A stretch of 47,362 bases of DNA, from positions 1 through 47,362 of IMG/VR virus record IMGVR_UViG_3300009285_002261, one strand, 5' to 3'. The notes under the pieces were generated by a model, which saw only the letters and a program-made list of their open reading frames with translations, did not search any database and was not told where the DNA came from. This DNA is from a virus. Both the position numbers and the translations under genes were made by a program. Each line of letters starts with the position of its first letter. Positions within the stretch are counted from its first letter, which is position 1. Shown in pieces: positions 30,456-38,923 of the stretch.

Positions 30456-32032
30456 CGGCTGCCCCCCCCTATTTGCTCCGGCACCTGGACTGCGCCCGAG
30501 GGTGTCTGCTCATCGCCAGGGAGTGGCGCCGACATGCCGGCAGGCAGCGGGTCCACCCTATCGGCCGCGCGCTGAGAGGCAACGTACTGCTCGCCGGCAT
30601 CGGCCTCGCGGGCTCGAGCGATCGCGTCCTGTGTGCGCGCGCTGCCGAAGTCGATGGTCTCCTCCTCGGGGATGCCTAGTCGCGTTCGGATATACTCCTC
30701 GAGCTTGCGCCCGGTGACGAGTGCACCCGCGCTCGTGAGCTGGGCAATGGCCGAGGCGAACTCCGGCGACTCGTCGGTCTCGATGTCGCCGAATTCATGG
30801 TGCGGCGCAGCTCCGAGCGGCCACCCGTTCGCGCGCATGAGTCGCGGGATGGCGAAGCGGTTGAGCACGTCGTCGATGCTGTCCATAATCGCCTTGATGG
30901 CGAGCGAGAAAAGCAGCGTCTTGCCCGAGTGCAGCGCGAACGAGGCTCCGCTGCCGGCCGCGCCCTGCTGACCCAGCAAGAGCTGATCGCCGAGGAACAC
31001 CATCGCCAGCCGCGACTCGAGCCGCTTGATCACTGCGTCGCCGTCCATGTGAGTGCGTCCACCCGACTGCATGAGCGAGGCGGCAAAGCCGGTCTTCTCC
31101 CCGCGATAGTCTTCGGCCGGCACAACCATGCACTCGTACTCGCCGCGGCGTGCGCGCTCCCCGACCTTGCGCAAATTCTCGATGGTGGACTTCTGGGCCG
31201 TCGTCGCATTGTCGAGGAAGTACTCGGGCGGCGCCGTCATCTTCAGCACGCCCGTCATGTCTTTCTCAAAGCCGATCGAATGGATCTCTTCCCAGCGCTT
31301 CAGAAAGAACCACGTGCGCCAGGCGGGCCGGCACATCGAGTAGCCGGTCGGACTGCCGCGACTCTCGCGGACACGGAAGAGGAGCAATGACTCGATGGGA
31401 AGGAACGTGCGCCGGTAGTTCGGGGCCGCGCGCTGCCAGCAGCCGCTCACGCCGCCGTCGTTCTGGAACTGCCACTCGTCGATGGTGTCCTGCGAACGGA
31501 TCGGCAGCTTGCGCCATCCCACGAGCCCATCCGTGTGTTTGCTACGCAGCTCGGCCGGGGCATCGGGTCCGCGTCGCAGCTTGTAGACGAGCTCGTGGCA
31601 TGAGAACCCGCCCCACACCATCGAGACCAGCTCGCTGATGAACGATGCCCATGTGTGGCTCATGTCATCGAGGCAGCTCGTCACATGGTCGGCGTAGCGT
31701 TGCTCCTCGGGCTGGTCGCCGGCCGGCTTCACCGAGTGCGGTGCCTGGCGGATGAGCGCTTCTATCGCCCAGACCAAGGCACCGATGACGGCGCTCTGGT
31801 CCTTCATCTCGCGATAGGTGACGATGGCCTGCCGCCCCTGTAGCTTCTTGTGCCACTCGTCGTTGAGGTAGGTGCCGTAACGCTGCAGTCCGGTCGCGCC
31901 GATTGACTGGAAGTTGAGCGCTGGTGCGGATGCCTTCTCGACGGGCTCGGGACTCGCTGGCTCCTGCACGCACTCCGATTGCGGTAGGGTTGCGGGTGAG
32001 GGGTTGCCGTGGTGACGATGGCGCCTGCTCAT
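30452..32032 (-). CDS. Portal protein
   Basis: 526 aa. Portal proteins form the 12-fold ring at the capsid vertex through which DNA is packaged. Recognisable segments: MKDQSAVIGALVWAIEALIR, WASFISELVSMVWGGFSCHE, WRKLPIRSQDTIDEWQFQND, GSPTGYSMCRPAWRTWFFLK and SRLAMVFLGDQLLLGQQGAA. The order and spacing match the DUF935/gp29-like portal family. The usual C-terminal NGAQ segment is on the next gene. It follows terminase at the distance usual for head operons. Confidence 0.85.
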   Translation of the reverse strand: MSRRHRHHGNPSPATLPQSECVQEPASPEPVEKASAPALNFQSIGATGLQRYGTYLNDEWHKKLQGRQAIVTYREMKDQSAVIGALVWAIEALIRQAPHSVKPAGDQPEEQRYADHVTSCLDDMSHTWASFISELVSMVWGGFSCHELVYKLRRGPDAPAELRSKHTDGLVGWRKLPIRSQDTIDEWQFQNDGGVSGCWQRAAPNYRRTFLPIESLLLFRVRESRGSPTGYSMCRPAWRTWFFLKRWEEIHSIGFEKDMTGVLKMTAPPEYFLDNATTAQKSTIENLRKVGERARRGEYECMVVPAEDYRGEKTGFAASLMQSGGRTHMDGDAVIKRLESRLAMVFLGDQLLLGQQGAAGSGASFALHSGKTLLFSLAIKAIMDSIDDVLNRFAIPRLMRANGWPLGAAPHHEFGDIETDESPEFASAIAQLTSAGALVTGRKLEEYIRTRLGIPEEETIDFGSARTQDAIARAREADAGEQYVASQRAADRVDPLPAGMSAPLPGDEQTPSGAVQVPEQIGGGSR

Positions 32033-32047
32033 GTGATCGACTCCAAC

Positions 32048-33004
32048 TCAGGCTGGGGCTAGTCCGCAGCGGCAGCTTACTGCATCGCTCGCCGGTAGCC
32101 CTATCCATCCTGGGTATGGGCAACGGATGCCCGATGGTAACTCAAACCATTGCGAGCTGTCCTTACCATTCATTGCCGCAACCGTGATAGTCTCGCCGTT
32201 CATTCGCCAGTGCTCGCGGCGCCCGCTGCGGCCATCGTTGGGGAACGCGAGCCAGCCGACAACCTCGACGCCCGAGTCAGTATAGCCACGGGCGGCGCCG
32301 GCCACCTCGACCTGTTGCAGCTCGGTGCGGGCGATGACGTAGGAGCGCTCGAACGAGAACAGCGACTCGCGTGAGCCGCCCTCGATATCGCGCTGGGTGC
32401 GGCGCCAGTCGGCAGTGACACGCGCCTCCTCGGCCGTACCGCGCCCGGGGCTAATGTCGCTTGGTGGCCCGAACCAAGTTCGCGCAATGCGCCGCGCAAG
32501 CTCGGACGAGGACGGGCGCGGGCTCTCTCGCTCGGCCTCGACCACGAGCCGCTTGATTGCCTCGCGGACCTCCCACGTGGTCGACTCCATGATAAGAATG
32601 ACCTTGTTTTGCTTCTCCTCCGCGATGTCACCCATGAGCGAGGGAGGCAGGCGCCACGTGCCGCCAGTAGCGGCGGCCGCGCTGTCGGCTGCCTCCGAGA
32701 ACTGACGCACGCCGTAGCGCATGAGCAGCTCGAGCAGCTCGACCTCGAGCGGATCGGCGGCGTCGAAGTAGCGCGCGCTCTGCTCAGTCTCTCGCGACGA
32801 GGCCCCGCTCTCGCTGCCCTTCGCCAGGGCCACGGTGCCGCGCCGCACATGCAAAGTGCGCTCGAGCTCGCGGGCGCCCACGCGCATGAGCAGGCGTTGC
32901 ATCTGCGGAGCCATGGCCCGCGCTCGCGCATCGACGGCGGCGCGGGTGCGGTCGCGCCAGCGGGTGCGGGAGATGGCGGCCTTGGTGATGGCGACGAGGC
33001 ACAT
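32048..33004 (-). CDS. MuF-like minor head protein
   Basis: 318 aa from the ATG at 33004. The C-terminal 120 residues are the SPP1 gp7/MuF domain: YVIARTELQQVEVAGAARGY, then SGVEVVGWLAFPNDGRSGRR, EHWRMNGETI, and YPGWIGLPASDAVSCRCGL. The N-terminal half is helical. MuF proteins bind the portal and enter the capsid with it. No toxin domain is fused to it. Confidence 0.85.
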   Translation of the reverse strand: MCLVAITKAAISRTRWRDRTRAAVDARARAMAPQMQRLLMRVGARELERTLHVRRGTVALAKGSESGASSRETEQSARYFDAADPLEVELLELLMRYGVRQFSEAADSAAAATGGTWRLPPSLMGDIAEEKQNKVILIMESTTWEVREAIKRLVVEAERESPRPSSSELARRIARTWFGPPSDISPGRGTAEEARVTADWRRTQRDIEGGSRESLFSFERSYVIARTELQQVEVAGAARGYTDSGVEVVGWLAFPNDGRSGRREHWRMNGETITVAAMNGKDSSQWFELPSGIRCPYPGWIGLPASDAVSCRCGLAPA

Positions 33005-33006
33005 GG

Positions 33007-33213
33007 TCAGTCTGTTCCACCCAACCACCGCTGCGCATCCAGGACGCGGCACGTGTGCGGCCGGTCGCTACGGGTCCGATCGCAGGCCCGGCAGCGCACG
33101 TGTGCATGGAGCAGATCGCGGGCACCCATGAACCTGAGTACCACCCGGCACAATATCCCCAGCACAATGCCCAACAGGCCCAAGAGAACAAGGGCGAGGG
33201 TGCATGTGCTCAT
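33007..33213 (-). CDS. Small membrane protein with Cys pair
   Basis: 68 aa, ATG overlapping the upstream stop (ATGA). A strong membrane segment (TLALVLLGLLGIVLGILCRVV) near the N-terminus is followed by a cytoplasmic part with CRACDRTRSDRPHTC, a possible zinc site. Function unknown. It belongs to a group of three small genes between terminase and the MuF gene. Confidence 0.6.
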   Translation of the reverse strand: MSTCTLALVLLGLLGIVLGILCRVVLRFMGARDLLHAHVRCRACDRTRSDRPHTCRVLDAQRWLGGTD

Positions 33214-33506
33214 GGCTTCGCCTCCTCGCTCTTGATCCGCGGGCAATCCCAGTGTTGGCCGCACTTCGGGCACCGGACCGTTGCGACGGTTACGTTGTCG
33301 AGAAAATGATTATGGAACGTGTGCCCGCACGAGCACTCTGTCTCCCGCATCGGGGCATTGCTCCCGGGCATCTGCGTCGTCTGCTCGGGATAGGTGACCT
33401 GCTCACCCGCCGCCACTAACTGCGCGCCGGGGATAGTCGCGAGAAGTAGCGGCCGCTCGCCGGGGACCGCGTTGTGTCGCCAGCCATAGATACGGGTTTC
33501 GTCCAT
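33210..33506 (-). CDS. Small zinc-ribbon protein
   Basis: 98 aa from the ATG at 33506, where GGAGG and GAGG precede the start. The C-terminus has CSCGHTFHNHFLDNVTVATV then RCPKCGQHWDCP, a four-Cys zinc ribbon. The N-terminal part has PGERPLLLATIPGAQLVAAG. It may contact nucleic acid; no family recognised. Confidence 0.6.
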   Translation of the reverse strand: MDETRIYGWRHNAVPGERPLLLATIPGAQLVAAGEQVTYPEQTTQMPGSNAPMRETECSCGHTFHNHFLDNVTVATVRCPKCGQHWDCPRIKSEEAKP

Positions 33507-33538
33507 GTCCTCGTTTCCTCCGATAGCGCAGTCATGCA

Positions 33539-33697
33539 TCACCACCACACCCACGCATGGCCAACGACCGCCACGCCGAATCCGATTACCGACCCGAACA
33601 CCACCCACAGCAGGATAGTCAGCGACCTTCGCTCGGGCACGGTCCTGTAGCGCCCCGTCCTCACGTCGAGCACGAGCAGTGGCGGCCGCTCACGCAT
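33539..33697 (-). CDS. Small single-span membrane protein
   Basis: 52 aa, ATG overlapping the terminase stop by 8 nt (ATGCGTGA). N-terminal basic part (MRERPPLLVLDVRTGRYRTV) and a C-terminal membrane helix (LTILLWVVFGSVIGFGVAVV) ending in Trp-rich HAWVWW. The typical overlap for this genome supports it. Function unknown. Confidence 0.65.
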   Translation of the reverse strand: MRERPPLLVLDVRTGRYRTVPERRSLTILLWVVFGSVIGFGVAVVGHAWVWW

Positions 33698-35135
33698 CCC
33701 ACGCACTCCCCATGTGGCCCACGTCTGGGTCGATGCTTGGCGCCGCGCTTGATGCCCCGCCCGTGAGTCGCAGATATGCCAAGCTCGAGGCGTCGACCTG
33801 GTCCTTCAGCCGGCCGAGCGGAAACGAATGCAGCTCGCTCACGTAGGCCGGTGTCCACTCGCCGCGCAGGAGCAGCACGTTGCCGGCCTCGGCCTGCGCA
33901 CTGAGCGGCTTGGCGTACGCCTCCTTGTTCTCGCGAGCAGGGACGCCGTACGCCGCGAAGCCGGAGAGCACCTCGCGCACGTAGCGATCCGCGTCCGACT
34001 CGCCTGCCTGCCCGGGGTCCTGCCAAATCGCGACCTCGACGCCGCGGCCGTCGAGCTCGGCGGTCGCACGGATCCGCTGCTCGTTCTCGAGCGGCGTGCC
34101 CTGGAAGCGCTGCACATCCTCGACGACGACGCGCCGGTCGCGCAGCAGCGCCATTCGCACGCCGACCGTGAAGGCGCGCCCGGCCTTCGCGGCCTCGGTC
34201 TGCTTTGCCGAGCGGCCCTTGTCCGTCGCGCCCGCCTTGTCCCAGGCACGCACGCGGCTGGTCACGTCGGTCGGAGCGGAGTCGACGAAGCGAAACCACT
34301 CGGGGCGGAAGTAGTCACCAGCCGTCGCGCGCACGAGCCAGTTACCGTGGCGCAAGCGCTCGCGGTCAACACGGGTCAGGGCATTGAGTCTGGATTCGTA
34401 GCCCGGATCCTTGGCCATCAAGATCCGATTGTCCTCGAGCTTGCCGCCGATGAATGTCATCGAGAGCGGCTGCGTCTTGAGCATCGCCGCCACGCCCGAG
34501 AGCTCCTCGCGGCGGTCGGCCCAGATCAATTCATCCGACTCCTGGTCGCGCACGAACCAGCGCAGGACGCCACTGCGCCCGGGCAGCGGAAAGCCATCGG
34601 CACCGATCCACCACGAGATGAGAGAGGCGACGAAACTATCCGGGTCAGGGTTGCACGTGGCGCGGATGAGCGGGCGCACACCACACGTCGAGCGGCTGCG
34701 GCTGAGCAGGTACCAGAACTGCGTCGATGCGAAATGGCAAACCTCATCCCAGCCGATGTATGCATACTGTTTGCTCTGGTGGGCGAAGCGATCGTGCTCG
34801 AACTGCATGTGTCGGAACTCGACACGTGCGCCGCTGGGGAATCTCCACTCGAGCATCTGCTCACGAGGCACGCCGCCCAGGTGCGGATAGATCGCGTAGC
34901 TCTCATCCCAGATGCCGCCGCCGCCGCGTAACTCCGTCGTCTCGCGCCGGAAGATGATCGCGTCGTAGCCCGGCTTGTCGTAGTGCCTGCCCGCGTCGTG
35001 GCAGAGGAACCTGCTCTTACCCGAACCAGCTGCCCCGCCGAAAAACAGCACGTCAGCACGCGAGGCGCCGGCGCGCTCCTGTGGTCCCGACTGTAGCCGG
35101 ATATGAACCTCGCTGGCTGCAGCTACGCTGCTCAC
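33690..35135 (-). CDS. terL: Large terminase subunit
   Basis: 481 aa. ATPase domain: Walker A GGAAGSGKS (33-41), an adenine-contacting start (VLFFGGA), and Walker B-like YAYIGWDEVCHF. Nuclease domain (RNase H fold): WDKAGATDKG, then VEVAIWQDPGQAGESDADRY and the final acidic GRLKDQVDASSLAYL. It cuts concatemeric DNA and pumps it into the prohead. GTG start overlaps terS. Confidence 0.95.
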   Translation of the reverse strand: MSSVAAASEVHIRLQSGPQERAGASRADVLFFGGAAGSGKSRFLCHDAGRHYDKPGYDAIIFRRETTELRGGGGIWDESYAIYPHLGGVPREQMLEWRFPSGARVEFRHMQFEHDRFAHQSKQYAYIGWDEVCHFASTQFWYLLSRSRSTCGVRPLIRATCNPDPDSFVASLISWWIGADGFPLPGRSGVLRWFVRDQESDELIWADRREELSGVAAMLKTQPLSMTFIGGKLEDNRILMAKDPGYESRLNALTRVDRERLRHGNWLVRATAGDYFRPEWFRFVDSAPTDVTSRVRAWDKAGATDKGRSAKQTEAAKAGRAFTVGVRMALLRDRRVVVEDVQRFQGTPLENEQRIRATAELDGRGVEVAIWQDPGQAGESDADRYVREVLSGFAAYGVPARENKEAYAKPLSAQAEAGNVLLLRGEWTPAYVSELHSFPLGRLKDQVDASSLAYLRLTGGASSAAPSIDPDVGHMGSAWDA

Positions 35136-35635
35136 GCGTCACCCTCGGGCTTCGACGCGATGGCATCCGGCTCCGTGCCCGAGGGCCCGTCGCTGGCATT
35201 GTCCGGGATCTCGTAGACCACGCGCTGCACATTGCTGCTCTCGATGCTCTGGCGCTTTGGCGCATCGAGGCCGAGGAGCAACGACTTGCGATCCTCGAGC
35301 TTGCGCACCGCATCCACTGCGGCCACGTCGCCAGCCTCGACCTTGCTCCAGAGAGACTCCCGCATCGCATCGAGGATCGCCACCTGCTCACGGCGGTACT
35401 GCTGCGCCGCCTCGTTCGTCAGGTCGACGGTCCGCTCCAGAACGCGCCTGAGTATCTTGCTGACCGCCTGTCGCGTGACCGGGCGATCTGGCTGGCCCTC
35501 CTGGCCGGGGTGCGGCGGCAGCTCCTTGGCGATGGCCTCGTGTGTCTTGCCTCGGAGCCGCAGGGCAAACGCTAGGCGCTCACGCTCGCGTGCGAGCGTC
35601 GCATGCTTGCCCCTTGGCCCATGTCCCTGCGGCAT
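35132..35635 (-). CDS. terS: Small terminase subunit
   Basis: 167 aa. The N-terminus carries a helix-turn-helix (ERERLAFALRLRGKTHEAIA then VTRQAVSKILRRVLERT) for binding the packaging site, and the middle is a long helix (about 70-115) for ring assembly. The C-terminus is polar. Overlaps terL as expected. It is the first gene after the proposed late promoter. Confidence 0.8.
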   Translation of the reverse strand: MPQGHGPRGKHATLARERERLAFALRLRGKTHEAIAKELPPHPGQEGQPDRPVTRQAVSKILRRVLERTVDLTNEAAQQYRREQVAILDAMRESLWSKVEAGDVAAVDAVRKLEDRKSLLLGLDAPKRQSIESSNVQRVVYEIPDNASDGPSGTEPDAIASKPEGDA

Positions 35636-35746
35636 CGCTCAGCAACCCTCGATTTGCAACGGCACTACCGCGAAGCAGCAAGCAAGTGGGGCGCAGCACG
35701 CATCCCAATGGCCCTGCAACGCACGACGTTGCCCTACAACACGCGC

Positions 35747-35812
35747 ATTATACACGGCCCATGTACGGACATGCCCCATGCTTCGCGCGCGCGTCCTGGC
35801 GCATCCTGGCGC
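35747..35812 (-). promoter_or_regulatory. Putative late promoter upstream of terS
   Basis: In a 191-bp gap, the minus strand has a perfect TATAAT (35752-35747), rare in such GC-rich DNA. A perfect inverted repeat CATGT-CCGT-ACATG (35760-35773) covers the spacer and the -35 area; no consensus -35 exists. Further upstream are two direct TCCTGGCGC copies (35794-35802, 35804-35812; plus-strand reading) 10 bp apart, one helical turn. This suggests an activated promoter for packaging and structural genes. Confidence 0.5.
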
Positions 35813-35826
35813 GTTTGGATGTCGCC

Positions 35827-36165
35827 TCATCGCGGCATCACGATACGGGGTTTGCCTGCTACCTGCACCCGTCGCCTCTCGGGCAGCAACAAAGTCATCG
35901 GCATGCCGCACCGGCAATTGACGGCGCCGGCTACTCGCCCCGTCTGCGCCAGTGCGACGAGCAAGGGTCCGTCCGGGAACGTGACCCGCTTGTGACAGCG
36001 CTCGCACTCGTCGCGAGCGACACCGATCGCCGTCTGCACCGGGACGATGTCCATCACGACCTCCTGCACCCCGGGCACTGGCTCGGGCTCGGGCTCGAGC
36101 CTCTCGCTGGTCTCTGTCACCGGTTCTTGCTCATCCAAGGCGGCCTCCGTCTGTTGGTCTGACAT
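35827..36165 (-). CDS. Hypothetical protein with C-terminal Cys pairs
   Basis: 112 aa from the ATG at 36165 (GGGG upstream at spacing 6). The N-terminal 50 residues are acidic and Pro/Glu-rich (SERLEPEPEPVPGVQEVVMD). The C-terminal half has CERCHKRVTFPDG and NCRCGMPM, four Cys suitable for one zinc. It ends just before the late promoter region. Function unknown. Confidence 0.55.
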   Translation of the reverse strand: MSDQQTEAALDEQEPVTETSERLEPEPEPVPGVQEVVMDIVPVQTAIGVARDECERCHKRVTFPDGPLLVALAQTGRVAGAVNCRCGMPMTLLLPERRRVQVAGKPRIVMPR

Positions 36166-36204
36166 AGTCACCCCATCATAGCCCACCGCGGGCTTGCTGG
36201 CTTC

Positions 36205-36420
36205 TTACCACCCGAGGATCAGTTTGGCTGCCTCGGCGTCACTGGCTGCTTCTCGCCCGAGTCTAGCTGCAATCCGAGTATGTTTCATCGCCTCGTGCTC
36301 GTGTGCCTTCGACTCCCGGCGCTTGAATCTTGCGCTGCGCAGCATCCTCGAAGCCTGTCGCTTGCGGTCGGCCATGGTCATGGGTTTGGTGTTCACGTGA
36401 TGCTTCCCTTGTCTCGCCAT
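36205..36420 (-). CDS. Small basic helical protein
   Basis: 71 aa, rich in Arg, Lys, Ala and His (ADRKRQASRMLRSARFKRRE). Predicted to be all helix. It may bind nucleic acid because of charge, but no motif is seen. ATG start at 36420. Confidence 0.5.
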   Translation of the reverse strand: MARQGKHHVNTKPMTMADRKRQASRMLRSARFKRRESKAHEHEAMKHTRIAARLGREAASDAEAAKLILGW

Positions 36421-36453
36421 GCCCAGCCGAGCCTCGCCGAGCCGCGCTAGATT

Positions 36454-36675
36454 TCACCCTCGTCTCTCGCCTCGTCCCTCCTCTCGCCCGATCTGCTCCA
36501 GCCTCGCATCCAGCACCTCGACACAGTGCCTCGCCAGCGACGCGGTCTCGAGGTCGCCGGTCGCCTCGGCTGTGGTCACCATCTCGCGCCATTGCCCGAG
36601 GCGGTCGCGGATGGCCGGGGCTCCGCACATGAGCCACTTGGTGGCCAGCTCCTGGCCCAGGTCGGCGCTGGTCAT
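36454..36675 (-). CDS. Paralogue of the helicase-loader-like C-terminus
   Basis: 73 aa. The stretch IRDRLGQWREMVTTAEATGD followed by LETASLARHCVEVLDARLEQ aligns along its length with the C-terminus of the adjacent upstream protein (IRERLEHWRKMAIRATKDGD, then EHQLALARHCIDRLEQRLEA). It is a tandem duplication of one domain as a free-standing protein. It could compete with or assist the larger protein. Confidence 0.65.
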   Translation of the reverse strand: MTSADLGQELATKWLMCGAPAIRDRLGQWREMVTTAEATGDLETASLARHCVEVLDARLEQIGREEGRGERRG

Positions 36676-37559
36676 GGTGCGACTGCCTCCAGTCTCTGCT
36701 CGAGCCGATCAATGCAATGCCGAGCAAGTGCTAACTGGTGCTCGTCGCCATCCTTCGTGGCCCTGATGGCCATCTTGCGCCAGTGCTCTAGCCGCTCGCG
36801 AATGGCATCGAGATTCGGTCCCTGCTCGGAGCCAAGCGACTGACCAGCCGCGCACCTGACGGCCTCGACGTCAACATCCTCCGCGCAGGCCGGCTCGGCG
36901 CGCGGCCTGGCTGGCTCATGGTTGCCGGCCGCGTGCCCATCCGGTTCGACCCAATCAGCCGGCCATCCGCGCATGCTTTCGTTGGCAATCAGGGCCTCGA
37001 GCATGCCGATGGTTGGCGCTCGCCGGCAAAACTGCGGGGCGCGGCGAATGCCCCGGACAATGGCCTCGTATCCGTGCTTGCGTCGCTCGCAGCCGGACAC
37101 CACCCAATCCGGGAATCTGTCCTCGCCCTTGCGCTCGATGATGCCATGGTAGCGCAGGAGCATGACTACGAGGCCACGGACCACAGGCTTGTCGCCTGCT
37201 TCGATTGGCTTGTCGGATGCCGATCGCGCGGCTCTGTCACAGGCCGCGTAGAAATCATCGCGCCTGCGCTGCTGGTTTGGGTCGGGCGGAGGAAGCAACC
37301 GCTCCTCGCGCTGCTCGGCCTGGGCCTCGATGATGCGCGCGGCCTCGACCCTGGCTAGCTGCGCCACCTGTTCGGCGGACGGAGCAAACTGGGGCGAAAG
37401 GGTGCGCGCCTTGGCGAATGCCGCCCGCACGGCTGCGGTGGGCATGTTGCCGAGCTCGGCGCACCAGGCCGCAACCGTGGCGGCGCTCATCTGCGCCCCC
37501 GGGTACAGCTCAAAATGGCGCACGACCTCGCGCCGAAGTTCGTCACTTGCTGTCTGCAT
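36672..37559 (-). CDS. Putative replicative helicase loader
   Basis: 295 aa. The N-terminal 90 residues (YPGAQMSAATVAAWCAELGN, MPTAAVRAAFAKA, FAPSAEQVAQLARVEA) follow the pattern of SPP1 G39P-type helicase loaders. The middle is a helical domain (VVRGLVVMLLRYHGIIERKG) and the C-terminus is the domain duplicated in the next gene. It follows the replication initiator with a 17-bp overlap, as O is followed by P in lambda. Loader function is inferred. Confidence 0.6.
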   Translation of the reverse strand: MQTASDELRREVVRHFELYPGAQMSAATVAAWCAELGNMPTAAVRAAFAKARTLSPQFAPSAEQVAQLARVEAARIIEAQAEQREERLLPPPDPNQQRRRDDFYAACDRAARSASDKPIEAGDKPVVRGLVVMLLRYHGIIERKGEDRFPDWVVSGCERRKHGYEAIVRGIRRAPQFCRRAPTIGMLEALIANESMRGWPADWVEPDGHAAGNHEPARPRAEPACAEDVDVEAVRCAAGQSLGSEQGPNLDAIRERLEHWRKMAIRATKDGDEHQLALARHCIDRLEQRLEAVAP

Positions 37560-38409
37560 CGAAAACCCTCGGGGTGAACATGTCGTCCGGTGCCTCGAGC
37601 GCTGCTCTGAGTGTGTTCGTCTTCGCGTTCATGTGGGGCTGCGGTGGGGCGCGCGGCTCTGCACGGGCGCCGTTCTTGTCCTGTTCTCTGCCGAGCCAGC
37701 TGGTGATGTGAGCGCGGATGCCGCGAGGGGTCTTCCGGCATCTGGGGCGCGAGAGATTCCATTGCCGGAGCTTGCGCAACTCCTGCAGAACGTCCACGCC
37801 GGGATACGCGGTTGACCACTCCGAGACATCGGCCTCGGTGACCGGGTGCTCGGTGCCGTCTATGAGCGGAAGCGTGATGACCGTGGGCGACACGGGCACG
37901 AGTGCTGTCGTGCGCGGAGCCGACGCCGGCGGCGAGCTCGAAGAGCTCGGCGCAAGAGGAGGTCGAGGTCGAGGTCGGTGGTCGGGGTCGGTGGTCGGAG
38001 GTCGGAGGTCAAGCGGCGTTTCGCCGCAGTTCGCGGCGACTCGCGGCGAATCGTCGGAAGTTGGCGGATCGGAGCCCTCTGGTCCGGGGCAGTGGGGCTT
38101 TCCCGCGTTGCTGATCCGCTGGTGCCTGGTCCACGTCCTGATCGCGAGGTAGGCCTGAGCACGCACCGTATACGCGATGAGCAACCGAGCCCGAGTGAGC
38201 TCGTCGAGGTATGACTTCACCTTGGCGACGGTCTCACCGGGAACGCCCCAGAACGCCTGCGAGTGCAGCCATTGCGGACTGCCGCGCAGGTAGCCGTGAT
38301 CGTCAGCGAGAACGATGGCCGATGCGAACAGGCGCCATGCGCCATTCGACAGGGCCGCCGTCTTCTCATCCTCGAGGATCTCCGGCTTGATTGTCCTGAT
38401 CCGTGACAC
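37543..38409 (-). CDS. Replication initiator protein
   Basis: 288 aa from the GTG at 38409 (GGGGG upstream). The N-terminal winged-helix domain, SRIRTIKPEILEDEKTAALS, then RLFASAIVLADDHGYLRGSP and KVKSYLDELTRARLLIAYTV, is the type found in phage O-like initiators. A Pro/Arg/Asp-rich linker (about 130-185) joins it to a C-terminal DnaD-like helical domain (about 190-250). The DNA of the linker holds iteron-like repeats, as in lambda O where the origin lies inside the gene. Confidence 0.75.
   Translation of the reverse strand: MSRIRTIKPEILEDEKTAALSNGAWRLFASAIVLADDHGYLRGSPQWLHSQAFWGVPGETVAKVKSYLDELTRARLLIAYTVRAQAYLAIRTWTRHQRISNAGKPHCPGPEGSDPPTSDDSPRVAANCGETPLDLRPPTTDPDHRPRPRPPLAPSSSSSPPASAPRTTALVPVSPTVITLPLIDGTEHPVTEADVSEWSTAYPGVDVLQELRKLRQWNLSRPRCRKTPRGIRAHITSWLGREQDKNGARAEPRAPPQPHMNAKTNTLRAALEAPDDMFTPRVFDADSK
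37934..38050. other. Candidate replication origin inside the initiator gene
   Basis: Plus-strand features in order: a CGAGCTC-gaa-GAGCTCG hairpin (about 37934-37950); eight GGTC units in GGTCGR context starting at 37961, 37967, 37973, 37980, 37986, 37993, 38000 and 38007 (6-7 bp spacing); a GCGGCG/CGCCGC hairpin (about 38013-38026); and direct repeats TCGCGGCGA at 38031-38039 and 38041-38049. The block encodes the Pro/Asp/Arg linker, so codon bias is an alternative explanation. Confidence 0.4.
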
Positions 38410-38410
38410 G

Positions 38411-38920
38411 CTATTCCCCCTCGCCCATCTCGTCCCCCGCGCCGGGCACCCACACACCGCCGGGGGGAAGCGGCAGCGAGCGCACCGACGCGGGGGGCGA
38501 AGCTTCTATCCTGGTAAGTACGACTTCGACGCGGGGCCCTTCGTGGCGAGCGGCATAGCGCTTGCGCACCACGAGCTCGGACACCCGGGCATCGTCGCGC
38601 AGCACCCCGGCCGCCTGCATGGCGTCTAGGAGAGCTTTGGCTATGTTGTCGCCATCGGGCTTCCGGTCATGAGGCAATCGCTCGTCCGGGTCTCGGGCGC
38701 GCAGCAGTCGCTTCGGACGCGAGAACACGGCCACGACCTCGACCGAGCACACGTCATCGAGCGGCGGCCCATCCCAGGCACAACACAGGGCCTCGACCGC
38801 AAGCGACTTCCACGACGCCGACTTGGCCGGGGTGTATGTGCGCACGAACGAACCCACCCGCGCGAACTTGGGCCGACCCTGGGCGACTGGCTCGCCAAGT
38901 ATTGTCCAGCGCCAGGTCAT
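38411..38920 (-). CDS. rusA: RusA-family Holliday junction resolvase
   Basis: 169 aa. RusA cuts four-way junctions in recombination and before packaging. The N-terminal WTILGEPVAQGRPKFARVG and the active-site segment RKPDGDNIAKALLDAM (Asp89, Asp91, Asp99) are diagnostic. A Pro-rich tail follows. It lies upstream of the initiator in the replication cluster. Confidence 0.9.
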   Translation of the reverse strand: MTWRWTILGEPVAQGRPKFARVGSFVRTYTPAKSASWKSLAVEALCCAWDGPPLDDVCSVEVVAVFSRPKRLLRARDPDERLPHDRKPDGDNIAKALLDAMQAAGVLRDDARVSELVVRKRYAARHEGPRVEVVLTRIEASPPASVRSLPLPPGGVWVPGAGDEMGEGE

Positions 38921-38923
38921 GGC

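Noticed and set aside
35639-36007. Minus-strand reading frame overlapping the 35827 gene and the late promoter gap
   Set aside because: Arg/Ala-rich composition without motif, overlaps a better-supported gene, and would place coding sequence over the promoter elements.
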